Part shown: piece by piece, positions 1 to 7,657 of the stretch
How positions within the stretch are numbered: the stretch's first letter is position 1
How the letters are laid out: the number at the start of each line of letters is the position of its first letter
Origin: Anaerolineae bacterium
GTDB taxonomy: Bacteria > Chloroflexota > Anaerolineae > JAFGEY01
DNA: 41,246 nucleotides
Assembly (NCBI GenBank): GCA_016929775.1
Contig: JAFGIE010000042.1
Span: 1-41,246, forward strand
Reading direction: 5' to 3'
The notes under the pieces: generated by a model
Seen by the model: only the letters and a program-made list of their open reading frames with translations
Databases searched by the model: none
What the model was told of the DNA's origin: nothing
Translations under genes and position numbers: made by a program

Positions 1-13
1 GTCGGTCCTTCAT
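1..13 (-). CDS. 5' end of a gene running off the left edge
   Basis: Only the first four codons (M-K-D-R) lie inside the window, so no function can be given. The start is supported by a perfect AGGAGG (20-25 on the complement) six bases before the ATG at 13-11, and by promoter-like hexamers further upstream at 49-77. The gene would be transcribed away from the surface-protein pair on the other strand. It could be a chance combination of signals, but a perfect ribosome site with ideal spacing behind a plausible promoter makes a real gene likely. Confidence 0.5.
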
Positions 14-48
14 CTCCTGCCTCCTCACTCTTGGGGGTCGTTCTACCC

Positions 49-77
49 ATTATCCCACCATTTTCCCCAAAAGTGAA
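49..77 (-). promoter_or_regulatory. Promoter for the left-edge gene
   Basis: On the minus strand TTCACT (72-77) lies 17 bp before GATAAT (49-54). The -35 box matches the sigma-70 consensus at four of six bases and the -10 box at five of six. It is back to back with the stronger plus-strand promoter at 88-116, so the two units may share regulation. Confidence 0.5.
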
Positions 78-87
78 GGACGCCCCG

Positions 88-116
88 TTGACCCAATGCA
101 CGGGATCGAGTATAAT
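88..116 (+). promoter_or_regulatory. Near-consensus sigma-70 promoter
   Basis: TTGACC (88-93), a 17-bp spacer and a perfect TATAAT (111-116). It lies about 58 bases before the GTG at 175 and should drive the two surface-protein genes. It is among the best promoters in the window. Confidence 0.85.
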
Positions 117-174
117 GATCCAACTGGCTGCCCTGAGGGCTGCATCCCAGTCTAGATCACGATGAGGGCATGGC

Positions 175-951
175 GTGTCCCAACTCAAGACGACGAAAAC
201 CTACCTCTGGGCGACCCTCCTCGCAGCGTGCCTGGTCATCGCGTGGCAGACTCCTCCTCTCTCGCTCCAAGTGAACGTTGCGCCCGAGATCGCAGTCCCG
301 GGACAACCGCTCACCTGGACCTTTACCGTGATCGTCGCGGGCGAGGCAGCGCTGGAGGACCTGGCGCTCCAGGTGACCCTTCCGGCGGATGTCTCGTTCG
401 AGCGCGCCGAAGCCGACGAGACGGAGTGGTCGATGGACGGCCCATCCGCCGAGCAGACGCTGACCTTCCGGGCGCTCGGTCCCCTCGCCCCTGGCGATCG
501 CGCCGAGCTGGTCCTCGTCGCGCGCATTGCGACGGACGCAGGGCCATCGATCGTCCTTGAGGACTATGCCGTCACGGCGAGCGGGCTTGCATCGCCCATC
601 AAGGGCGCGCCGATCCGTACGCCGGTGCAGCCCACGCCTGCGCCGACGGTCGTGCCGACCCCGGTCGAGGCACCCTCTCCATCGCCGACCGTGACTGCGT
701 CGCCCACGCCAACGCCCACCGCAACACACACGCCGACCCGTCCGCCCCCGACGCCGACTGCGACGATCACCCTGGCGGCGGTCGTCGAGTTCCCGCCGTC
801 GCCTACGCCAACGCCCAACCTCTCGCCAGACCAGGTGCGCATCGGCACGGTGACCGTGCTCGTCTTTGTCGGCATCGTGGTCGTCGTGATTGCGCTTGCC
901 GCGATCTGGGCGATCCGCGCATCCAGGCAGGAGCGTAGCGATGCGGACTAG
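175..951 (+). CDS. Membrane-anchored surface protein with Ig/DUF11-like domain and Pro/Thr linker
   Basis: A 258-residue protein. It begins with an N-terminal hydrophobic segment (about residues 10-24) that looks like a signal peptide. A beta-rich region (about 30-140) follows, with the rhythm of DUF11/CARDB-type domains (a V-PG-QPLTWTFTV stretch and an LPADVSFE stretch). Then comes a Pro/Thr/Ser linker of about 75 residues (145-220) rich in PTPTP-type repeats. The C-terminus has one membrane helix (about 226-246) and a short basic cytoplasmic tail. The likely role is a cell-envelope protein displayed outside the membrane; no enzymatic motif is seen. The start is a GTG with a GAGGG six bases upstream. 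Its end overlaps the start of the next gene by 11 bp, so the two are probably made together. Confidence 0.75.
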   Translation: MSQLKTTKTYLWATLLAACLVIAWQTPPLSLQVNVAPEIAVPGQPLTWTFTVIVAGEAALEDLALQVTLPADVSFERAEADETEWSMDGPSAEQTLTFRALGPLAPGDRAELVLVARIATDAGPSIVLEDYAVTASGLASPIKGAPIRTPVQPTPAPTVVPTPVEAPSPSPTVTASPTPTPTATHTPTRPPPTPTATITLAAVVEFPPSPTPTPNLSPDQVRIGTVTVLVFVGIVVVVIALAAIWAIRASRQERSDAD

Positions 952-1510
952 GGCTAGCCGCCTGATCGTCGGCCTCTTGGGCCTGGTCGCCCTGATCGTG
1001 CTCGTCGTCGTCGGCGCCGCGCTGAACGGCGCGAGCCGTTCGTCGACCTCGTCGATCCCGGTCACGCTGACGGCGCTTGCCCGCGCCACATCGATCGTCT
1101 TGCCGTCGCCTACGCCGGTGCCCACGCTGCCCGGCGTCAGCGAAGAGCTGCTGATCTGCCAGCGCGAACTGGGACAGGCGATGAACGCGCGCAGCCTGGT
1201 CGGCGCCGTCAACCTCTCGGACGACCACGCCCTGCTCATGACCTGGATCTCGACCGAGTGGCCCGTGCGCGACCTGACGGATGCCCTCCCCGGGATCATC
1301 GCCTCGCTCGACGCCGCACTCGAGGCCTGGGAAGGGGGCTGCGCGCTCTATGACCGGGTGCGGATCCAGGTCTACGATGGGCCGCGCGACGCCCAGGTCC
1401 ATCGCCTCACGGTGCAGGTGGCAAGCGAGGACCTGCTCAAGTGGCGCGCCGGGGAATACCCGGACCGCGACCTGCTCCTCCGCCTCCAGGTCACCCAGCC
1501 GCCCTCCTAG
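941..1510 (+). CDS. Membrane-anchored hypothetical protein, partner of the upstream surface protein
   Basis: A 189-residue protein of unknown function. One N-terminal membrane helix (about 7-28) is followed by a short Ser/Thr/Pro stretch (to about residue 63). A compact extracytoplasmic domain with two cysteines (in LLICQRE and EGGCALYD) that could form a disulfide completes it. The ATG at 941 is chosen because a GGAG lies just upstream and translation would be coupled to the preceding gene, whose stop codon it overlaps. The pairing suggests both act at the cell surface. No known domain was recognised. The gene ends 12 bp from the end of the convergent phosphodiesterase gene, with no obvious terminator between them. 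Confidence 0.7.
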   Translation: MRTRASRLIVGLLGLVALIVLVVVGAALNGASRSSTSSIPVTLTALARATSIVLPSPTPVPTLPGVSEELLICQRELGQAMNARSLVGAVNLSDDHALLMTWISTEWPVRDLTDALPGIIASLDAALEAWEGGCALYDRVRIQVYDGPRDAQVHRLTVQVASEDLLKWRAGEYPDRDLLLRLQVTQPPS

Positions 1511-1522
1511 GATCGCGCCCCG

Positions 1523-2014
1523 CTAGACCTCCTGCAGCGTCGCGTTCCCGTCGAGCGTGTCATAGAGTGCATACGTGCTCTTGCCAAACCGGCCCATCAC
1601 TTCTCCCGGATTGACCAGCAGCGTGTCCCCAACCCGCTCGATGTGAGGTGTGTGATCGTGCCCATAGCACACCAGGTCATACTGGCCTGACCGCGCCTGA
1701 TCGCGCGCGATCTGCGGGTAGTGGTTGACGGCGACCGCACGCCCCGCCAGATCAAGCACGGCAAAGGGACCATACAGCGTGACATTGTCCAGGCCCGCCG
1801 CGATCCGCGCCAGGAGGAGCATGTCGCCGTCGTTGTTGCCCTGCACGACGTGCACCGGCCCCTCGAACTCGTCGCCGATCTGCTTGAGTGTAAAGGGCGC
1901 GCACAGATCCCCGCAGTAGATCAGCGCCCCCGCCCCAGCACGCCGCACCTCGTCCAGGACCTGTGCGAGCTTCCAGATGTTGTCGTGCACATCCGACAGA
2001 ATGGCGACCTTCAT
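1523..2014 (-). CDS. YfcE/MJ0936-type metallophosphoesterase
   Basis: A 163-residue calcineurin-like phosphoesterase of the small YfcE/MJ0936 class, which hydrolyses phosphodiesters with a two-metal centre. Visible metal motifs in order: SDVHDN near the N-terminus (D-x-H), CGDL (G-D), GNNDGD (G-N-x-D), NHYPQ, and CYGHDHTP (G-H-x-H) near residue 123. Length is normal for the class. The ATG at 2014 overlaps the stop of the PrsW-like gene by four bases (ATGA), so translation is probably coupled, and an AGGA sits just upstream. It is the last gene of a four-gene leftward operon. The natural substrate cannot be told from sequence. Confidence 0.88.
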   Translation of the reverse strand: MKVAILSDVHDNIWKLAQVLDEVRRAGAGALIYCGDLCAPFTLKQIGDEFEGPVHVVQGNNDGDMLLLARIAAGLDNVTLYGPFAVLDLAGRAVAVNHYPQIARDQARSGQYDLVCYGHDHTPHIERVGDTLLVNPGEVMGRFGKSTYALYDTLDGNATLQEV

Positions 2015-3036
2015 GTCTTCCTCTCCATGTCTTCCAACCGGCTGCGCCCGGTCGCGATCCGCTGCCGCAGGGCGGCGATCCGGCGCTCCGCCACGCTGCC
2101 GTCGATGCCGATCCCCTGCCGGTGGCGCGCGTAGGCCAGATCGACGATCGCCTGCACGTGGCGCGACCAGGCGAACCACGCGCGCAGCCCGTGCGCCGTC
2201 AGGACGTGCCAGCCCTGCGCCACCCGCGTCCCATAGTGCGCCGCGATCTCGTGCTCCTGCGCCGAGATCGTCCCGGCGGCGACCTCGGGCGCCAGCGCGG
2301 CGAACCATCGCTGCTCGCGCTGGGTGGCAACCACCACCAGGAGCAACATCGCTGCTGCGCCCATCCAGTCTACCACCGTGCCCACCAGGCACGACAGGCC
2401 TGCCGTGTCCTCTGCCAACAACGTCCCGCCATTGTGTATCCCGTGCAGAGCCATCGCCGCGCCCCACCCCAGGATCGGGAAGAGCAGACGCTGCCAGCCT
2501 GCCCGGCTGTTGCGCGCCAACCCGAGCCCGATCCCGGTGCACGCCGCGAACAGCGCGTGATTGAGGCTGTACAGCCCGACGCGCAGCGCTGCGGTCAGCT
2601 GCCAGGCAGCCCATCCCCCCTCGTGCAGGCTGCCTACCAGGTAGAGGCTGGTCTCCACGATCGAGAAGCCGAACCCAACCATCGCACCGTACAGGATCCC
2701 GTCCATCACGCCGTCGAACTCGTCGCGATAGAACACATGGATCGCGAGCAGGATGATCCCCTTGAATGTCTCTTCCGTGAGAGGCGCGATCAAGCTGAGG
2801 CTGGTCGCCTGGTAGAGGATCGAGGAACCGAGCAGGTCCGAGAGCGGCAGGTTCAGGAGCAGTTGCGCGACGATCGACATGCCGATCGTCGGCACGGCGC
2901 CCCACAGCAGCACGATGCTGAGCAGCAAGAGCGGTTCCTTCTCGTACCGGTCGAGCCACCACAGGACGACCATCGCGACCAGCGGGGGCGCGATCGTGAT
3001 CCCGACAGACAGCACCGCGCCCAGCACACACGTCAT
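2011..3036 (-). CDS. PrsW-family intramembrane metalloprotease
   Basis: A 341-residue polytopic membrane protein of the PrsW/CAAX-like protease clan. Family marks present: D29-R-Y-E-K-E-P after the first helix, the E88-E89-x-x-K92 motif, an F-x-I-V-E128 motif, L-N-H160 and an H-G-I-H-N segment near residue 198. These match the proposed metal and catalytic residues of the clan. PrsW of Bacillus subtilis cleaves an anti-sigma factor; the substrate here is unknown and no anti-sigma gene is adjacent. A soluble C-terminal tail of about 100 residues (from about 240) is longer than in small members. An AAGGAG lies six bases before the ATG. It sits between the PHP hydrolase and phosphoesterase genes, 24 bp after the former. 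Confidence 0.85.
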   Translation of the reverse strand: MTCVLGAVLSVGITIAPPLVAMVVLWWLDRYEKEPLLLLSIVLLWGAVPTIGMSIVAQLLLNLPLSDLLGSSILYQATSLSLIAPLTEETFKGIILLAIHVFYRDEFDGVMDGILYGAMVGFGFSIVETSLYLVGSLHEGGWAAWQLTAALRVGLYSLNHALFAACTGIGLGLARNSRAGWQRLLFPILGWGAAMALHGIHNGGTLLAEDTAGLSCLVGTVVDWMGAAAMLLLVVVATQREQRWFAALAPEVAAGTISAQEHEIAAHYGTRVAQGWHVLTAHGLRAWFAWSRHVQAIVDLAYARHRQGIGIDGSVAERRIAALRQRIATGRSRLEDMERKT

Positions 3037-3060
3037 CCGCCTCTCCTTCTCGCACCCCAG

Positions 3061-3993
3061 CTACGATCCCGCGCTCGCCTGCGCCGGCGTGCCCTCCGGT
3101 GCGCGCCTGCGCCCCAGCAGCGTCTGTACGAGCGGCAGGTCGTCCGGCGTCAACCCCAAGTAGGCGAACGCGTCGGATGGGACGTAACGGCCCTCGCGGC
3201 GCGTCTCGCTGCGCCGGTACTCGTGCTGGTCGCTCCCCGGGACAAAGGTCGCCCCTTCCTGCTGCAGGATGCGATACGCTGCCCACAAGATCTGCAGCGG
3301 AGCCGGCAGGTTCAGCGCGCGGATGCGCCCATCCGTCCCCCCGTTCACTTCGACAGGCACCGCACACTCTCGGCATACGCGCCCCAGCGCGCGCACGTCG
3401 AACCCCCAGAAGCCGTTCACTTGCTCTTCGGCAAAGTCTTCGGGGCGCCGGGGGGCCAAGGCGGTTACCCACGGCGGTACAGGGCGCCGCACGAGACGCG
3501 CGTCCACCGCCGAGCGGAATGCGTGTGCGATGAACACCGGTCGCCCGCTCCGCGCGCCCAGCTCTGCGATCGCGCGTACCTGTGCGACCTTGACCGCCGT
3601 GTTCTCGCCGATCTCGCCGTCGACGTTCGGCAAGCTCACCAGAAAATAGTCGGACACGTCGATCACGCCCTGGGGCACTGCCCGCAGATCGATCCGCGGA
3701 CCGGCGTGGATCTCGGGACCAAAGTAGATGCGCAACGAGGGAAAGCGCTCGCGCAGCCCGTCCACGTCTGCCCGGTACGCGCGCAGCCCGTCTACGCTCT
3801 GTGCATAGAGCGGCGGTTCGCGCGCCGGGGAGAGTGGGACGCCGATGTACTTCTCCAGGTGATCGGTCAACCCGAGGACCACGCGCCCCGACATCACGGC
3901 GTGTTCGAGGTATCCCTCCAGCGTCGTCCCTGCCTGCCGCTCTTGACCGGCGTGGTAGTGTAGGTCGATGTTGTGGACATAGAGTCCCTGCAC
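3061..3993 (-). CDS. PHP-domain metal-dependent hydrolase
   Basis: A 310-residue protein of the PHP (polymerase and histidinol phosphatase) superfamily. Metal-binding motifs are D-L-H12-Y-H14 near the N-terminus, L-T-D42-H43, G-P-E92-I-H94, an I-A-H-A segment and P-G-S-D-Q-H near the C-terminus. These are the usual trinuclear-metal ligands, so a phosphoesterase activity is expected; the substrate is unknown. I chose the GTG at 3993 because a strong GGAGG lies five bases upstream. A start at ATG 4023 would overlap the preceding gene by 19 bp and lacks a comparable ribosome site. It follows the TIM-barrel sugar-isomerase gene by 11 bp, hinting that both act on related sugar phosphates or carbohydrate derivatives. 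Confidence 0.8.
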   Translation of the reverse strand: MQGLYVHNIDLHYHAGQERQAGTTLEGYLEHAVMSGRVVLGLTDHLEKYIGVPLSPAREPPLYAQSVDGLRAYRADVDGLRERFPSLRIYFGPEIHAGPRIDLRAVPQGVIDVSDYFLVSLPNVDGEIGENTAVKVAQVRAIAELGARSGRPVFIAHAFRSAVDARLVRRPVPPWVTALAPRRPEDFAEEQVNGFWGFDVRALGRVCRECAVPVEVNGGTDGRIRALNLPAPLQILWAAYRILQQEGATFVPGSDQHEYRRSETRREGRYVPSDAFAYLGLTPDDLPLVQTLLGRRRAPEGTPAQASAGS

Positions 3994-4004
3994 GCTCTCC
4001 TCCG

Positions 4005-4829
4005 TTACAGCGTGACCAGCCATGCCGCGACCTGGCAGGCGTGGCGCGATTTCAGCGTCCGCAGGGGCAGCACCGCGTGGCGCTCGCCCGGGATCTCAAA
4101 GTCAAAGAGCCCATGATAGTCCGCCTCGCGCAGCGCGCGGACGACGGGGGGCCAATCGATGTCGCCGTTCCCAGGGGTCAGATGCTGATCCCCCGACCCG
4201 TCATTGTCCGAGATGTGTGTGGCGATCAGGTATGGCCCAAACGCGCCGACCGTCGTAGGCAGGTCCAACCCCACGACGTTCGCGTGCGACGTGTCCAGCG
4301 TGATCCCGATCGCCGGATGATCGATCGCATCCAACAGGTCGAGCATCTCGTAGGGCATGCTTGCGCCCGGGCGCATCAAGTTCTCCAAGCCGATCCGCAT
4401 CCCGTGCGCCCCTGCCTGATCGCCCAGGCGGCGAAAGGCCTCCACGTTGCGCGCGCGCACCCAGTCCCGTTCGCCGGTCGTCGCCGCCCTCCAGCGCCCG
4501 CCGGGATGTATCACCAGGACCCGGATCCCCAGCCGCGCCGCGACCTCGATCTGCCTGGACAGGCACGCCACGTCCGCATCCCGGCGCGCCTCGTCGCGAT
4601 CGGCGACGTCGGCGCGCAAGAGTCCATGTCCTTGCGGCATCGCCACGTGCAGATCCGCCAGGCACTGCCGCGTGCGCGCGATCTGCTGGTCTGCGTCCTC
4701 GGCTGTCTCGATCTGCACCAGGTGCTCGGTCGAGCACTCGAACGCCCGCCATCCGTGGTCGTACAGGATCTCCAGGGCCTCGGGCAGCGGGTGTTCCGCG
4801 TACAACGCCGTCCATACGGCAGGTTCCAT
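4005..4829 (-). CDS. Xylose-isomerase-like TIM-barrel sugar isomerase/epimerase
   Basis: A 274-residue member of the AP-endonuclease-2/xylose-isomerase-like TIM-barrel family (IolE/Hyi/KguE type). Typical strand-end motifs are present: V-I-H-P-G-G, I-G-L-E-N, L-D-T-S-H-A, T-H-I-S-D-N-D and F-D-F-E-I-P-G. They supply the Glu, Asp, His and Glu metal ligands. Such enzymes isomerise or epimerise keto-sugars and inositol derivatives; which substrate applies here is not evident. The ATG at 4829 follows an excellent GGAGGAG, so longer in-frame starts are rejected. It is the first gene of the leftward operon and has its own strong promoter at 4938-4966. Confidence 0.85.
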   Translation of the reverse strand: MEPAVWTALYAEHPLPEALEILYDHGWRAFECSTEHLVQIETAEDADQQIARTRQCLADLHVAMPQGHGLLRADVADRDEARRDADVACLSRQIEVAARLGIRVLVIHPGGRWRAATTGERDWVRARNVEAFRRLGDQAGAHGMRIGLENLMRPGASMPYEMLDLLDAIDHPAIGITLDTSHANVVGLDLPTTVGAFGPYLIATHISDNDGSGDQHLTPGNGDIDWPPVVRALREADYHGLFDFEIPGERHAVLPLRTLKSRHACQVAAWLVTL

Positions 4830-4937
4830 CTCTACTCCTCCTTTATCGCGACGCAATGCTCGGCCCGGCGCCGCGCTGGCATAACCGCATCGACGGCACT
4901 CCGCCGAGTACCTCCACGCGCAGTGACGCGCCCATTC

Positions 4938-4966
4938 AGTATAGGCGGTGCGCGCAGAGATGTCAA
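4938..4966 (-). promoter_or_regulatory. Strong promoter of the isomerase-PHP-PrsW-YfcE operon
   Basis: Perfect TTGACA (4961-4966), a 17-bp spacer and TATACT (4938-4943) on the minus strand, about 110 bases before the isomerase ATG. It faces away from the mutL promoter. Confidence 0.85.
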
Positions 4967-4992
4967 AAGAGCTCTCCCGGACCCCAGGGTGG

Positions 4993-5023
4993 TTGGCCCG
5001 CGTCCCGCGATCTATGGTACAAT
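4993..5023 (+). promoter_or_regulatory. Probable mutL promoter
   Basis: TACAAT (5018-5023) lies 27 bases before the mutL ATG. The best upstream hexamer is TTGGCC (4993-4998) with a 19-bp spacer, longer than ideal, so the -35 assignment is uncertain. Confidence 0.5.
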
Positions 5024-5050
5024 AGGCCACATCGCCGAGAGGAGCCGTGC

Positions 5051-6829
5051 ATGCCGATCCGCATACTCGCCGACGAAGTCGCCGCCAAGATCGCCGCCGG
5101 AGAGGTGATCGAACGCCCAGCCTCCGTGGTCAAGGAGCTGATCGAGAACGCGATCGATGCGGGCGCCAGCTCGATCCACATTGAGGTCCGGCAGGGCGGG
5201 CGCCGCCTGATGCGCGTCGCCGACGAAGGCTCCGGCATCCCGGCGGATGAGGTCGAGCTGGCTTTTGCCCGCCACGCGACGAGCAAGCTGCAGTCGGTCG
5301 AGGACTTGACGCACATCGCCACGCTCGGCTTCCGCGGCGAAGCCCTGGCGAGCATTGCCGCCGTATCGCAGGTCACGCTCCTCACCTGCGCCGACGGCGA
5401 GGCGGTCGGGACACGCCTGCGCGTCGAGGGCTCGCGCGTGACGCGCCGCGAGCCGTGTGGGCATCCCCGGGGGACCACCGTCACCGTGGAGAACCTGTTC
5501 TACAACGTGCCTGCACGCCTCAAGTTCCTGCGCACCGACGCGACCGAGCGCAAGCACATCGACAACCTCGTGGTGCGCTATGCCATGGCCTACCCGGGGC
5601 TGCGCTTCGTGCTCGAGAACGATGGGCGGTTGACCTTTCGCTCGCCGGGCAGCGGGTCGCTGCGCGACGTGCTGATCGAAGTCTATGGCCTCGATGTCGC
5701 GGGATCGATGATTGAGGTCCGCAGTGTCGAGGCGAGCGAACGCTCGGCGATCAACGTCAGCGGATTCGTCAGCCCGCCGAGCGCGCACCGCAGCAACCGC
5801 GACCACATGACGCTCTTCTGCAACGGTCGTTGGGTCCAGGACCGCAGCCTGACTTTTGCGATCGACCAGGCCTACCACACCCTGATCCCCGATGGACGCC
5901 ATCCGCTCGCCGTGATCGAGGTCGATCTCCCCCCCGATCAGGTCGATGTGAACGTCCATCCGACCAAGGCCGAAGTCAAGTTCCAGCGGCGGAATGTCGT
6001 CTTTCGCGCCGTGCAACGCGCAGTACGCGAGGCGCTGATCGCCCAGGCGCCGATCCCGGAGGTCAGCCGCCACGGCGCAACGTGGGGCCAAGATGGGTGG
6101 CAGGAACGGCACGGCGTGCTCGTCGGCGCGGGGACTGCGCAGGCGGCGATGGACCTGATCCCGCCACGCGAAGGGGAACCCAGCGCGGGTTGGACAGCCG
6201 ACGCTCTCTCACGCCCAGGCGACAGGGGAACGTGGGAAGACGAGGGCGCAAAGATGCCGCCGCTGCGCGTGCTGGGCCAGCTGGCGCAGACCTACGTCAT
6301 CGCAGAGGGGCCAGAAGGCATGTACTTGATCGACCAACACGCCGCACACGAACGCGTGCTCTACGAGCAACTGCTGGCGCAGCAAGCCAACGCCGCCGTA
6401 CCGGCGCAGTCTCTGCTCGAGCCGCTGACCGTGGAGCTGACGCCAGGTCAGGGCGAGGAGCTGGAGCTCTGGCTGGACGCCTTGCACAGGCTCGGCTTCG
6501 AGGTCGAGCCCTTTGGCGGCACGACCGTTCTCTTGCGCGCCGTCCCCTCCATTCTGGCGCGCACGGACGTGCGCGAGACCTTTGCCGGGATACTGAACGA
6601 CCTGGCTTCGGGCGAGGACCCGCTGGCACAGGAAAAGGACGCGCGCGCCGCAGCGGCGGCGTGCAAGCGCGGTGCGGTCAAGGCAGGTCAGACGCTGTCC
6701 CAGCAAGAGATGCGGTCCCTCATCGCGCAGCTCGAGGGCACGCGCTCGCCGCGCACTTGCCCGCACGGCAGGCCGACCATGATCCTGCTCAGCCAGATGT
6801 GGATGGAGCGCGAGTTCGGACGTCGCTGA
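5051..6829 (+). CDS. mutL: DNA mismatch repair protein MutL
   Basis: A full-length 592-residue MutL. The N-terminal GHKL ATPase has K-E29-L-I-E-N-A-I-D-A-G-A, the D58-E-G-S-G-I-P nucleotide motif and G-F-R-G-E-A-L (93-99). The second domain contains the H-P-T-K-A-E-V-K-F segment. The C-terminal domain carries the endonuclease motif D428-Q-H-A-x-H-E with the following Glu, plus A-C538-K-R-G-A-V-K-A-G and C570-P-H-G-R-P. It therefore belongs to the nicking MutL type found in bacteria without MutH. A GAGGAG precedes the ATG at a normal distance. No mutS lies in the window, so the gene is separate from its usual partner. Confidence 0.97.
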   Translation: MPIRILADEVAAKIAAGEVIERPASVVKELIENAIDAGASSIHIEVRQGGRRLMRVADEGSGIPADEVELAFARHATSKLQSVEDLTHIATLGFRGEALASIAAVSQVTLLTCADGEAVGTRLRVEGSRVTRREPCGHPRGTTVTVENLFYNVPARLKFLRTDATERKHIDNLVVRYAMAYPGLRFVLENDGRLTFRSPGSGSLRDVLIEVYGLDVAGSMIEVRSVEASERSAINVSGFVSPPSAHRSNRDHMTLFCNGRWVQDRSLTFAIDQAYHTLIPDGRHPLAVIEVDLPPDQVDVNVHPTKAEVKFQRRNVVFRAVQRAVREALIAQAPIPEVSRHGATWGQDGWQERHGVLVGAGTAQAAMDLIPPREGEPSAGWTADALSRPGDRGTWEDEGAKMPPLRVLGQLAQTYVIAEGPEGMYLIDQHAAHERVLYEQLLAQQANAAVPAQSLLEPLTVELTPGQGEELELWLDALHRLGFEVEPFGGTTVLLRAVPSILARTDVRETFAGILNDLASGEDPLAQEKDARAAAAACKRGAVKAGQTLSQQEMRSLIAQLEGTRSPRTCPHGRPTMILLSQMWMEREFGRR

Positions 6830-6862
6830 CCGCAGCAGCCCCCACCACCCCTGTGCACCCAT

Positions 6863-7657
6863 CTACAGCCACCGATCCAGCAGCGCGTCCAGCTCACCCC
6901 GCTCGCGCATCTCGATCAGCGCGCTGTCGACCGCCTCGAGGAGCGCCGTCGACCCGATGGGCAAGGCGATCACGTAGGACTCGACGGAAAGCGGATCGCC
7001 CCGGATCGCTAGCCGTGGGTCGGCGCGCAGGTACAGCCGTGCGCTGACTGCGTCCACCACGGCGATCGCCCCCTCGGCTGCCGCAGCCTCCAGCGCCTCC
7101 CGCGCCGTGTCGTGGGGCACGACGATCAGGTCTGTCCCACGATTGCGCAGCCGCCGGGCCTGGACGTCGCCCTCGCTGCCAAACTCGACGTGCACGCGCC
7201 ACCCGGCGAGATCCTGGGCCCCGGCGACCTCGCCGTCCACCGGCGCGGCGATCACGGCGCCCGCGTCGAAATACGAGATCGAGTAGGCCACATCCTCTGT
7301 GCGGAGGGGATCGTAGGGCAGCGCCGAGATCACCACATCGAACTGCCCCGCCAGCAGCGCCGCGTAGAGCCCCTCCCAACCACTGGGGACAAAGGCTGCC
7401 TCGACCCCGAGCCGTGCTGCGATCGCGCGCCCCAGGTCGACATCCAGCCCCACGATCGCGCCCTCCTCGTCGAGCGACTCGAAGGGAGGCCAACTCGGAT
7501 CCAGGCCCACGCGCAACACGCCCGCTTGCTGCACGCGCTGCAGGGAAGGATCGTCAGACCGGCACGCCGTAACGAGCAGCCACAGCCCGGCACAGAGCGC
7601 GACAAGCGCGCGCCATCGCCTGCTCGGGATCGCTACTTGGTGTTCGCCAGCGCCCAC
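6863..7657 (-). CDS. Amino-acid-type ABC transporter substrate-binding lipoprotein
   Basis: A protein of about 264 residues of the periplasmic binding protein family 3 (SBP_bac_3). The N-terminus has a basic patch, a hydrophobic stretch and a lipobox L-V-T-A-C, so it should be lipid-anchored outside the membrane. Family segments follow: L-R-V-G-L-D-P-S-W-P-P-F-E, G-L-D-V-D-L-G-R-A-I-A and F-D-V-V-I-S-A-L-P. They suggest binding of a polar amino acid or similar small ligand. No permease or ATPase gene is next to it. The start is uncertain: the only close in-frame initiation codon before the signal peptide is the GTG at 7657, which overlaps the radical SAM gene by 25 bp and has no clear ribosome site. 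Confidence 0.8.
   Translation of the reverse strand: MGAGEHQVAIPSRRWRALVALCAGLWLLVTACRSDDPSLQRVQQAGVLRVGLDPSWPPFESLDEEGAIVGLDVDLGRAIAARLGVEAAFVPSGWEGLYAALLAGQFDVVISALPYDPLRTEDVAYSISYFDAGAVIAAPVDGEVAGAQDLAGWRVHVEFGSEGDVQARRLRNRGTDLIVVPHDTAREALEAAAAEGAIAVVDAVSARLYLRADPRLAIRGDPLSVESYVIALPIGSTALLEAVDSALIEMRERGELDALLDRWL

Noticed and set aside
630..830. Apparent tandem DNA repeats rich in ACGCC/CCGAC
   Set aside because: They encode the Pro/Thr linker of the surface protein and vary in length and codon; low-complexity coding sequence, not an independent repeat element.
2012..3472. Upstream in-frame extension of the phosphoesterase to 649 residues
   Set aside because: The extension crosses the PrsW gene in another frame; the ATG at 2014 has a good ribosome site and gives the normal family length.
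5051..6829. MutL as something unusual
   Set aside because: All ATPase and endonuclease motifs are present and of normal spacing; an ordinary MutL.
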